The notes beneath the pieces were generated by a model that was not told where the DNA came from, ran no database searches, and saw only the letters and a list, made by a program, of their open reading frames with translations. A stretch of DNA of 7,611 bases, from positions 1-7,611 of the forward strand of contig CAUJFU010000395.1 of the NCBI GenBank assembly GCA_963169055.1, in the 5' to 3' direction. A program made the position numbers and the translations under genes. The first letter of the stretch is position 1; each line of letters opens with the position of its first letter. This document shows, piece by piece, positions 1 through 6,181 of the stretch. The stretch comes from Myxococcota bacterium. Its GTDB lineage: Bacteria; Myxococcota_C; UBA6777.

Positions 1-2
1 CC

Positions 3-314
3 GCTGTCCGACCCCCACACGACGGAGTCCGACCCTCACAACCCGCTGTCCGACCCACACAACCCGATTTCCGACCCTCACAACCTGCGGTTCGTCCTGC
101 ACAACCTGCGGTTCGTCCTGCACAACCCGCTGTCCGACCCACACAACCTGCGGTTCGTCCTGCACAACCTGCGGTCCGTCCTGCACAGCCCGCTGTCCGT
201 CCTGCACAACCCGCTGTCCGACCTACACAACCTGCGGTTCGCCCTGTTCAGCCCGCTGTCCGTCCTGCGCAACCTGCGGTCCGTCCTGCACAACCTGCGG
301 TTCGACCTGCACAG
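3..314 (+). repeat. 21-base tandem repeat encoding PAVRPAQ
   Basis: About 15 consecutive 21-base units run with no spacers. The first is truncated by the window edge. Units 1, 2 and 4 are the most diverged (containing PPH, DGV and PDF); later units are close to consensus. Two main DNA versions alternate, differing at silent positions, so the array is old or gene-converted rather than freshly expanded. All units keep the reading frame. Confidence 0.9.
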
Positions 315-401
315 CCCGCACAACCGAGTGTGCGTGCCGTGCAACCCGCTGCTCCCATCTCTCGCCCAAGCGCCCCTGCTTCTCGCCCAACAGCACGTTA
401 A
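3..401 (+). CDS. C-terminal part of a PAVRPAQ heptapeptide-repeat protein (5'-partial)
   Basis: The third forward frame is open from the left edge to a TAA at 399-401, giving 132 residues with no start in the window. It consists of about 15 heptapeptides with consensus PAVRPAQ (variants end in PTQ, PSQ or PVQ). A non-repetitive tail of about 28 residues rich in Pro, Ala, Ser and Arg follows. This is the coding frame because units differ almost only at its third codon positions: CCT/CCC, GCG/GCT, GTT/GTC, CGT/CGA and CAA/CAG. The main replacement is GCA to ACA (Ala to Thr). The other frames stay open only because the unit is 21 bases long. Inference: a cationic, proline-rich extended stalk or tail, about one Arg per seven residues. 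The N-terminal domain that would identify the protein lies outside the window, and I do not recognise the family. The next gene starts 123 bases downstream on the same strand. Confidence 0.72.
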   Translation, partial: AVRPPHDGVRPSQPAVRPTQPDFRPSQPAVRPAQPAVRPAQPAVRPTQPAVRPAQPAVRPAQPAVRPAQPAVRPTQPAVRPVQPAVRPAQPAVRPAQPAVRPAQPAQPSVRAVQPAAPISRPSAPASRPTAR

Positions 402-524
402 TCCCCACCGCTGCGCGCTCTTCCTGCGCCCGCCCCCCATCACCCAACGACAACCAAACCAATCCACGCACGAAACCGTACAGCCCACAGCCGTTTGGTT
501 TCCCTCACCCCTTAGAGAGTCCTC
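402..524 (+). other. C-rich, G-poor intergenic leader before the RNase H gene
   Basis: This is the 123-base gap between the repeat protein's stop and the RNase H start. From 431 to 510 I count about 38 C and 10 G, a strand bias that fits an unstructured transcript and possibly a Rho loading site. The genes here are themselves C-biased on the coding strand, so this is only suggestive. A weak GAGAG at 515-519 lies five bases before the ATG and is the only ribosome-binding candidate. I see no clear promoter or stem-loop terminator. The two genes could be co-transcribed. Confidence 0.4.
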
Positions 525-1520
525 ATGCAATCCCCCTTTGAAGCCCAACTCCAAGAAGCCGCAACACTTTTTATCGCAGCCCTTGCCCAAGCCGAGATCG
601 ACGCCAAGCTCGATCCGCAGTCTTGGCAAGAATACTCCGTGAAGCTCTCCGCACGCACAAAAGACCAAGGCATCGGTCTGATCAATCTCTACTTTAGCCC
701 GAAACGTGCGGGCTTTACGATGCGTACCCACCAGATCAACCAACCCCACCACGCCCAACACATCGAACGCATCTGGACCGCCCTCGAATCGTCAGGCGAC
801 CTCAGCGCCGCCGCTGCCCTTCAAACCCCAACCCATCGTCACCAAGGAAGCCTCTTTACCCCTCCGCTGATCGCTCCGCCCTCTCCCCTGATGCACACAC
901 GCTCCGCAACCTCCGCAACCTCCGCAACCTCCGCAACCTCCGCAACCTCCGCAACCTCCGCAACCTCCCAATCATCCGCGTCTCCCTTATCTTCCGCATC
1001 CTCCGCAACAAAACCCACCATCAAGAAACGCGAAGATGTCGATACATCGGGGATCTCTGTGGTTCATCTGTACGTCGACGGCTCATACATCGCAGGAAAG
1101 ATCGGTTATGGTTGGGTCGCTCTCGATCCACAAGGGAACCATCTTTTCGATGAATTCGGGGCGATCACCGATCCCGATCTTCGTCAACAAAGGCAAGTCA
1201 GCGGAGAGTTAATCGCCACACAGCGCGGCCTGTTGTGGTGCATCGAACGCGGCATCCAGCACGCCGAGGTCTATTACGATTACGAAGGCGTCGCCAAATG
1301 GGTGACGGGAGCGTGGCAAGCCAAACAAAACCTCACCCAAACCTACCGTGACTTTGTCCGCGCCTGCCCGATCAAGCTACGCTGGCACAAAGTCGAAAGC
1401 CACACAGGCGTCCGCTGGAATGAATATGTCGATCAACTCGCCAAAAAAGGCGCATACAACGGGCGCCCCACCCCCCTCGCCACCCTTGCGGATCTCTCCG
1501 CTCTGCGTATGCGTTCTTAG
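525..1520 (+). CDS. RNase HI-family protein with an N-terminal extra domain and Ser/Ala/Thr linker
   Basis: The 331-residue protein has three parts. Residues 1-90 form a compact domain I do not recognise (motif LYFSPKRAGFTM near residues 55-66). Residues 91-175 are a low-complexity linker containing (SAT)7 and other Ser/Ala-rich sequence. Residues 178-318 are an RNase H fold. The catalytic set is complete: Asp185 in YVDGS, Glu228 in GELIAT, Asp252 in YYDYEG and Asp303 in NEYVDQLAKKGA. His293 (WHKVESHTG) lies ten residues before the last Asp, as in E. coli RNase HI. The 51-residue gap between the third and fourth acidic residues is shorter than in E. coli, so the basic protrusion is probably absent or reduced. 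Expected activity is cleavage of the RNA strand of RNA:DNA hybrids in the cytoplasm; the N-terminal domain may bind nucleic acid (inference). The ATG at 525 has only a weak GAGAG before it. The stop lies 20 bases from the convergent acylase stop. Confidence 0.88.
   Translation: MQSPFEAQLQEAATLFIAALAQAEIDAKLDPQSWQEYSVKLSARTKDQGIGLINLYFSPKRAGFTMRTHQINQPHHAQHIERIWTALESSGDLSAAAALQTPTHRHQGSLFTPPLIAPPSPLMHTRSATSATSATSATSATSATSATSQSSASPLSSASSATKPTIKKREDVDTSGISVVHLYVDGSYIAGKIGYGWVALDPQGNHLFDEFGAITDPDLRQQRQVSGELIATQRGLLWCIERGIQHAEVYYDYEGVAKWVTGAWQAKQNLTQTYRDFVRACPIKLRWHKVESHTGVRWNEYVDQLAKKGAYNGRPTPLATLADLSALRMRS
903..965 (+). repeat. Seven identical 9-base repeats (TCCGCAACC) encoding Ser-Ala-Thr
   Basis: Seven perfect head-to-tail copies sit in the linker of the RNase H-like gene, residues 127-147. 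Identical DNA in every copy means recent expansion or strong homogenisation. The unit is a multiple of three, so copy-number change alters linker length without breaking the frame. Flanking Ser/Ala/Thr-rich sequence (SSASPLSSASSAT) looks like decayed copies. Confidence 0.93.
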
Positions 1521-1540
1521 ATGCCCTTGCTGTGGCCCGA

Positions 1541-3712
1541 TCAGGGTTCTTGGCCGGGGTGATAAGCGCGAGCCTGATGCTTTTCGAGCGTGGCACGGTC
1601 GCGGTAAACGGGCTTGAGGGTGCGTTGCGTGAAAGCCTTGGCTTGGTCGGCATAATGGGGGCTTTGAGGTCGGTTCACGTTTCCGTACTGGTGGCGTGAA
1701 AACGAACGGACGCCTTGGGGGGTGAACTCTGCGATCAAGATGTAAGAATCTCCCTTGTAGCCGATGAATTTTCCGCGTGAAAGCCGCGTATAAACCGAAG
1801 TGATCGTATCGGCCCCACCATCGATCGGAAGATCGGTGCTTCCGCGTCGTAGCCGTTGGAGACGGCCCAACGGAACATCGATCCGCCCGTATCGCCGGGA
1901 CAAAAAGACCACAGCCGCACGATAGGCCTCTGCGGGTGTAAGAGGTTCGCCCCTCCGCCCTTTGCGCGAAGGTTCGACAAGCGGATGCTGCGTAAGCAAA
2001 GCAAGCGTAGCAGCGGGACTTTGGAGATCCGCTTTGCCATCCCATGCTTTGAGCAGCGCCAAGCCTTTGCTTTCAGCGGGTGTTAGGGGCCGATAGCCCC
2101 GAAACAACGGCTCTAGCACATCGCGGTACAAGGGGGAGCGTTTGTCGTATGTGCGATCAAACTTCATCGCGAGAAAGTCTGCACGCGTGAGTTTTTTCGG
2201 GGGAGCGAGCAGCGCCAACGAACGGAGGGAGCGGTTGTTTTGGTGATGCTCGATGCCTGCTTCTTTGGGAAACAGCTTGGGATCGGGGTTAGCGGCCCCA
2301 AGAGTCGCATGAAAAGGCGTGGCATTGCAGTTTTGAACAAACCCCGCAGGGGGATTATGCACTTGTGGAAGCCGATCCCACGGGAGATATTGTTTCCAGA
2401 TCAGGTCGCTTCGATCTCCCGGCAAGATAGTTTGGTAGTCCCACCCGGGCTTTCGCTGAGGGAGCAGCGCGTTGTAGACATAAAAGATGTTGTCTTTGTC
2501 AGCATATCCCGTGTTGAACATGGGGAGAGCATGGATCCGCATCGCCTGTTTCCATTCGTTGAGGTCGCGGGCTTTGTTCATCCGAAACCATTGCTCCACC
2601 GCAAAGATCGCACGATCGATCCCCGCATAACGGATGGCATAATCTCCGTGAGGCGTACGAAAGACAGGGCCGTGTTCGCTTTGATAGGTGGTCATCTTGT
2701 ACGGGAGCACAAAAAATCCCGTATCGACAGGGATCGAAAGCTCTTTGCTTTGCAGCGTCTTCCACTCACCGTCCAGTTTGTAGCGCTGTGGATTGGTCGG
2801 ATGTTTGACGAGTTTGTAAACATCGATCAGATCGGGGAAATTGTTGGTATGCGCCCATCCGAGATGCTCGTTGTGTCCGTGTAAGATCAACGGCGCACCC
2901 GGGAACGTCCCCCCCAGCATATTCCAGCCTTCTTTCGAGGAGATATGCGCTTCGTACCACGCCACAGGGCCTTCCCACGGCTGATGGGAGTTGATGTTGA
3001 TCCGCGTCGTGCGATCGACAAAACGGTCTTTGTGGACAGCATGGAGATTCGAGCCTGTGATCGCGAAATGGACGGGCCATCGGGCGGCAAGGCGCTGAGA
3101 AGGCAGACGTTGCGAAAACACGGGCTGTCCGACCTGTTTGGCGGTGGCTTGATTGAGTGCGCCGAGAACGCGAGGGAGATCGAACATCAGTGGGATCTTG
3201 TGAACAAATCCCGCCGCGATATCTTCTCCGCGTACGGGAAACAGCCGACCATCGGCTTCTTGCGGATGCAAGGCTGCATAATAGTTGAAGCCTTGGGCGT
3301 ATCCTTCGAGAACAGCCCGCGTCGTAGAGTGCAGCTTCGGATAAAGACGCTTGACTTGCTCGTGAACGCCGATCAATCCGACATAAAAATCATTCCCCAC
3401 CGCCATCTTTGAGAGCCGAAGCAAGCTCAATCGCCCCGTTGCTGCGGCAAGGACAAGCTGTGTTGTAGGAAAGTCGTCTTGCGCGTGAGCGTAGGCAAGG
3501 CCAAACGCAGCGTCGGCATCGCTTTCACCAAAGATATGCGGAACCCCCGAATCATCGCGGAGGATCGTGACGCGCTTGGCTTGTTGAAGCATCGCTGCGG
3601 TGGGTGGGGGTGGTTTGGGAAGCGTCAGCTTTCGCAAACCATACCAAAGAGGGATCGACAAAAACAAGGCAAGCAAAACAAGCGGCCAACGGCGGCGTTT
3701 TTGAGAGAGCAT
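1541..3712 (-). CDS. Penicillin acylase-family Ntn-hydrolase (acylase), membrane-anchored or exported
   Basis: The product is 723 residues from the chosen ATG at 3710-3712, which has GAGGA four bases upstream. A GTG at 3814 would add 34 residues with no signal character. Residues 5-8 are basic (KRRR) and 9-25 hydrophobic, so the protein is exported or anchored; no clear cleavage site is visible. The family makes one precursor that cuts itself into alpha and beta chains. The new beta N-terminus here should be Ser221 in ITGSNLHAV (codon 3050-3052). Counted from it, beta His23 (INSHQP) is the residue type of AHL and cephalosporin acylases, whereas penicillin G acylase has Gln. GWAHTNNF follows, and Asn at beta 241 (FVQNCNATP) fits the oxyanion hole. 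The lengths, about 220 plus 503 residues, are normal for the family. The reaction is amide hydrolysis in the periplasm or on the membrane. The substrate (beta-lactam, acyl-homoserine lactone or lipopeptide) cannot be told from sequence. No frame breaks are seen. Confidence 0.9.
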   Translation of the reverse strand: MLSQKRRRWPLVLLALFLSIPLWYGLRKLTLPKPPPPTAAMLQQAKRVTILRDDSGVPHIFGESDADAAFGLAYAHAQDDFPTTQLVLAAATGRLSLLRLSKMAVGNDFYVGLIGVHEQVKRLYPKLHSTTRAVLEGYAQGFNYYAALHPQEADGRLFPVRGEDIAAGFVHKIPLMFDLPRVLGALNQATAKQVGQPVFSQRLPSQRLAARWPVHFAITGSNLHAVHKDRFVDRTTRININSHQPWEGPVAWYEAHISSKEGWNMLGGTFPGAPLILHGHNEHLGWAHTNNFPDLIDVYKLVKHPTNPQRYKLDGEWKTLQSKELSIPVDTGFFVLPYKMTTYQSEHGPVFRTPHGDYAIRYAGIDRAIFAVEQWFRMNKARDLNEWKQAMRIHALPMFNTGYADKDNIFYVYNALLPQRKPGWDYQTILPGDRSDLIWKQYLPWDRLPQVHNPPAGFVQNCNATPFHATLGAANPDPKLFPKEAGIEHHQNNRSLRSLALLAPPKKLTRADFLAMKFDRTYDKRSPLYRDVLEPLFRGYRPLTPAESKGLALLKAWDGKADLQSPAATLALLTQHPLVEPSRKGRRGEPLTPAEAYRAAVVFLSRRYGRIDVPLGRLQRLRRGSTDLPIDGGADTITSVYTRLSRGKFIGYKGDSYILIAEFTPQGVRSFSRHQYGNVNRPQSPHYADQAKAFTQRTLKPVYRDRATLEKHQARAYHPGQEP

Positions 3713-3716
3713 ACCA

Positions 3717-3721
3717 TCCTC
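3717..3721 (-). promoter_or_regulatory. Ribosome binding site deciding the acylase start
   Basis: GAGGA on the minus strand lies four bases before the ATG at 3712. It supports this start over the GTG at 3814, whose extra 34 residues would precede the signal-like segment. Confidence 0.6.
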
Positions 3722-3780
3722 GTTGTGGCGGGGGTTTTGAAAAACAACATCTTGGAAGCGTGTTGTGTACGCGCTTTTCG

Positions 3781-3807
3781 TGTATACAGGAGTGGCGCGA
3801 TTGACAA
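3781..3807 (-). promoter_or_regulatory. Possible sigma70-type promoter for the acylase gene
   Basis: On the minus strand TTGTCA (3807-3802) and TATACA (3786-3781) are separated by 15 bases. The boxes match consensus well but the spacing is two bases short. Transcription would begin near 3774, giving a leader of about 60 bases before the ATG at 3712. That excludes the GTG at 3814 as the start. Candidate by inspection only. Confidence 0.35.
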
Positions 3808-3938
3808 GAGCCACGTTCGCGCCTCAATCGACGGGATGGTTGGTTTGAAAACAACGTCGGACGGCTCCGCAGACAAAAACCCCGTGTTTGCGGCACGAAA
3901 AGCCACGGTGTTCACGGCACTCCAAGCAGTTCAGGTAC

Positions 3939-4054
3939 CGTATCGGTCGCGGAAGATCGAAAATGGGGGGGCCGCTCTCCGTGGCAGCCCAACAACAGGG
4001 CGTCTACAGCGGATCGCACCTACCTTCTCTCGGATATCGTATCCGTCGCGGAAG
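3939..4054 (+). repeat. Pair of 17-base direct repeats upstream of the methyltransferase
   Basis: CGTATCGGTCGCGGAAG at 3939-3955 recurs at 4038-4054 with a single change (G to C at position 7). Each copy overlaps a small dyad: ACCG-TAT-CGGT at 3937-3947 and GGATA-TCG-TATCC at 4032-4044. Their starts are 99 bases apart and the second copy lies about 32 bases before the ATG. They could be paired operator sites or remnants of a local duplication. Confidence 0.5.
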
Positions 4055-4076
4055 AAAGATCAGCAGCAAAACAAAC

Positions 4077-4081
4077 GGAGG
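4077..4081 (+). promoter_or_regulatory. Ribosome binding site of the methyltransferase
   Basis: GGAGG, five bases before the ATG at 4087, is a near-perfect Shine-Dalgarno sequence. It fixes this start over the internal Met27 and Met29. Confidence 0.75.
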
Positions 4082-4086
4082 CAAGG

Positions 4087-4776
4087 ATGGGATGGAAGGA
4101 TGGAATCGCACGAACGACCTATTTGACGTTGCGTGCGGAAGTGGTGGCGGCTCGATGGGTTGGGATGTCGATGTTGAGTACCAGCCGCAGCTTTGGGCTA
4201 TATCGACGAATCTTTTTTGAAGGGCGCACTGCCCAAGAAGTCTTGGACACGGTGCGCAACGAAGTGGTTGTGGATATCGGGTGCGGGTTCACCCCGTACT
4301 TTAGCGATTCGATGTTTCAGACCTGTGAAGCCGAAGGAATCGCCTTTTATGGCGTGGATCCTGTGTTGGCGGAAGGGATGCGCTCGCCTTGGTATTCTCG
4401 AACGGTTGCGCACCTTGCGGGAAGTTTTGGGCGCTACCTCCAGCACCCCCCGGGCCAAGAGCGGATGTTGGGGGTGTATGCCGATGCGATCCCGTTGGAG
4501 ACGGCGTGTGTGGATCGGATATTGGCGAGTATGTCGCTGTTTATTTGGGTGGACGATGAAGAGGTGTTGGCAGGGATCTTTACGGAGTTTGCGAGGCTAT
4601 TGCGCGTGGGGGGACAAGTACACATCTATCCCCATCCACCGTGGGATCACCTATCTTGCAAAAATCCTCGACTGCATCGGGCGTTTGACGCCTTTGACAT
4701 CACGCAAGCCTTCGTGATCACAGGCAACCCTGTAGCGGCTCCGCCCGCCTACCGCACGATCTTCACCAAACGATAA
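4087..4776 (+). CDS. Class I SAM-dependent methyltransferase
   Basis: The protein has 229 residues. The SAM-binding core is clear: motif I VVDIGCG (residues 61-67), the acidic end of strand 2 in GVDP (89-92), motif III ADAIPLE (132-138, Asp133), and a motif resembling LLRVGGQVHIY after the fourth strand (171-181). This matches the small-molecule or ubiE-like methyltransferases. The N-terminal 55 residues, with several aromatic and basic residues, probably cap the substrate site. The C-terminus is short with no extra domain, and there is no signal peptide, so it is cytoplasmic. The start is fixed by GGAGG. It is divergent from the acylase and convergent with the restriction operon, so it is probably transcribed alone. 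The methyl acceptor cannot be inferred. Its coding strand has more G than C, opposite to its neighbours. Confidence 0.85.
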   Translation: MGWKDGIARTTYLTLRAEVVAARWVGMSMLSTSRSFGLYRRIFFEGRTAQEVLDTVRNEVVVDIGCGFTPYFSDSMFQTCEAEGIAFYGVDPVLAEGMRSPWYSRTVAHLAGSFGRYLQHPPGQERMLGVYADAIPLETACVDRILASMSLFIWVDDEEVLAGIFTEFARLLRVGGQVHIYPHPPWDHLSCKNPRLHRAFDAFDITQAFVITGNPVAAPPAYRTIFTKR

Positions 4777-5065
4777 CGCCACCAAGCTTCGAACGCGACA
4801 ACATGGACCCGCTCGGATGGGTTTCGTGGGGCGCTACACAACGCCCCGAAGCCAAGGGCGCGGTCCCATTGGCTCCGTGTTTGTCGAAAAGATCGCTGTT
4901 TTTCATAGCACGAGACGATCGAACTGGTGATGAAAAGCAAGCCGTAACATCGGTGGTATTCAAGCTTCAACTGGTCACCTTTTCAACCGACTTCTGCTAT
5001 CAAACCCACCACTCTGTCCCTTCGAGCGGCTCGAACACGGGGAGTTCTCGTTGGCTGCGTCGCTC
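4777..5065. other. Non-coding gap between convergent genes
   Basis: The 289 bases lie between the stops of the methyltransferase and the restriction endonuclease. A GC stem, GGGGCG (4828-4833) with CGCCCC (4842-4847) around an 8-base loop, could help transcripts end, but no T run follows. A 15-base palindrome lies at 5021-5035. Open frames crossing the region show no recognisable domain. It may mark the left edge of the transferred restriction-modification segment. Confidence 0.5.
5021..5035. repeat. 15-base palindrome downstream of the endonuclease gene
   Basis: TTCGAGC and GCTCGAA are perfect inverted arms around one central G. It lies 30 bases beyond the endonuclease stop. It could fold as a six-pair stem with a three-base loop at the end of the operon transcript, or serve as a protein site. 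No T run follows on the minus strand, so it is not a classical terminator. Confidence 0.45.
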
Positions 5066-6181
5066 CTATCTTTCTTTCCATGCAACGCTCCCACACGGTG
5101 CTTTCTTGAACAAAGAACGCCACAGGTGTTCTTTCTCTGGTGGAGCGCCAATTTTCACGATTTCGATAAAGCCTTTTGAAGCGAGATCATCAGGATGATC
5201 GGTTATAGGACCAGCATAAAAAGTAAAATCACTTAGCTCTTTGATCGATGAGGTTGGTTCTCTTTCCAACTCGCCGTACCCAAACGCAAGAATGTTCACC
5301 TCATCGGAATGTTGGGCGGTGTATTTTGACAGATCCAACGCGGTAGTCGACGAGATGTACTGAGTAAGAAGATCTTGAAGAAGCCAGATCGTTTTCCCAT
5401 TCCAAGCAAGGCCCACTTGGGATTTCGCAATCAATTGGCTAACCATCCGCGCCCATACTTGGCGATAGTTGATTCCGGGTCCGTTATGAGTTTCGGGGGA
5501 AATCACAGCATCCTCACAAGCCATCGCGATCTGAGTCCGTTTCTTTTTGTCTCCTCCTGATGTACTCGATGTCATGATTTCAACGATCACGATCGGATCC
5601 GAAGGAAAATCGTCAACCCAAAGCTCTCCCTCTCGGGATGCTAAAGTATACTGATTCTTTTCCGCAATTTTTTGAGCAGCACGAAGTCCTTGCCCGATGA
5701 TCTCGGCAACTTCAGAGAGTTTTTTTCGAGCCGAACCAGCAATAACGTAATCAAATGTGTAGTCAAAGGATTTTGCCTCGTCCTCGTCGTTGGTGGTTTC
5801 CACTTTCATTTTCACTTCGGACCACGCCCGATAAAGCTGTCCTTGTTCAAGGTTTGAATGCTTAGCCAATTTGTCGCGAACATGGGCTTGATGGTTTGCT
5901 CGTTGCCCTTTTAAAGACAACAAGCGGCGTGGACAAACGATCCAAGGCTGCTCAAAATCTTGTAAACGCAACGAGCAAACGCCTGATTGTACTGTTTCTT
6001 TTCCTGGAAAAAATTTCGCCAACGTTGGGTTCTTTTTGATATCCAACGCCGAAAGGTAACGATTCCCACCACCGTCGCACTCGGCATCCATAAACGGACA
6101 CCATGCTTTTTCTCTATTCGCGGAGGCTTCGGCACTCCAGCAATCAAGGCGATATCCGTACAACTCAAAGATTTTGCTCAT
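5066..6181 (-). CDS. NotI-family type II restriction endonuclease
   Basis: The protein has 371 residues, close to NotI (383). Four cysteines fit the metal-binding Cys4 cluster of the NotI family: Cys28 in WCPF, Cys35, Cys69 in SGVCS and Cys83 in IVCPRRLL. NotI, as I recall it, has the same CPF, GVC and VCPNRAL elements in the same order. The PD-(D/E)XK active site is likely Asp140 or Asp144 (SFDYTFDYV) with Glu201 in VEIMT, which lines up with FDWTL and LEIQT of NotI; Met203 replaces the NotI Gln. The segment between them is about 35 residues longer than in NotI. Such enzymes cut GC-rich palindromes, but the exact site here is unknown. The ATG lies 17 bases inside the methyltransferase gene and directly after an in-frame TAG. 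AAAGGG seven bases upstream can bind ribosomes. Low GC suggests acquisition by transfer. The main alternative is a nuclease-like member with another specificity. Confidence 0.82.
   Translation of the reverse strand: MSKIFELYGYRLDCWSAEASANREKAWCPFMDAECDGGGNRYLSALDIKKNPTLAKFFPGKETVQSGVCSLRLQDFEQPWIVCPRRLLSLKGQRANHQAHVRDKLAKHSNLEQGQLYRAWSEVKMKVETTNDEDEAKSFDYTFDYVIAGSARKKLSEVAEIIGQGLRAAQKIAEKNQYTLASREGELWVDDFPSDPIVIVEIMTSSTSGGDKKKRTQIAMACEDAVISPETHNGPGINYRQVWARMVSQLIAKSQVGLAWNGKTIWLLQDLLTQYISSTTALDLSKYTAQHSDEVNILAFGYGELEREPTSSIKELSDFTFYAGPITDHPDDLASKGFIEIVKIGAPPEKEHLWRSLFKKAPCGSVAWKER

Larger units (their letters stand above)
3713..4086. other. Divergent intergenic region between acylase and methyltransferase
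   Basis: This 374-base gap separates the 5' ends of two divergent genes and should hold both promoters. Besides the acylase promoter candidate it holds a run of seven G at 3965-3971 and two near-identical 17-base elements at 3939 and 4038. Frames that cross it on either strand lack a credible start or domain, so I treat it as non-coding. Confidence 0.55.

Noticed and set aside
3-314. CRISPR array
   Set aside because: The 21-base units are contiguous with no unique spacers, and they encode a heptapeptide.
2-400. Cys-rich forward frame (TCGSSCT repeats) resembling a metal-binding or lipoprotein repeat
   Set aside because: Unit differences would change amino acids often in this frame, while they are silent in the neighbouring frame.
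78-761. Minus-strand open frame with RRLCRTD repeats (227 codons)
   Set aside because: It is antisense to the PAVRPAQ gene and to the start of the RNase H gene. The repeat differences are silent only in the third forward frame, and the non-repeat part has no recognisable domain.
2240-2884. Forward open frame of 214 codons inside the acylase gene
   Set aside because: It is antisense to the acylase, whose beta-chain motifs run through the same bases. No domain or ribosome site is visible.
3801-3829. Forward promoter starting with TTGACA at 3801
   Set aside because: At 17 bases spacing the -10 hexamer would be TCAATC, a poor match. The same bases fit better as part of a minus-strand promoter.
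3479-4126. Forward open frame of 215 codons across the acylase start and the intergenic region
   Set aside because: It overlaps the acylase signal segment in antisense and then the methyltransferase start. It is basic and of irregular composition, with no recognisable domain.
4823-4850. Rho-independent terminator after the methyltransferase
   Set aside because: The GGGGCG/CGCCCC stem is real, but the loop is eight bases and no T run follows on either side.
4803-5198. Forward open frame of 131 codons in the gap after the methyltransferase
   Set aside because: It runs antisense into the endonuclease C-terminus, has no ribosome site and shows no domain.
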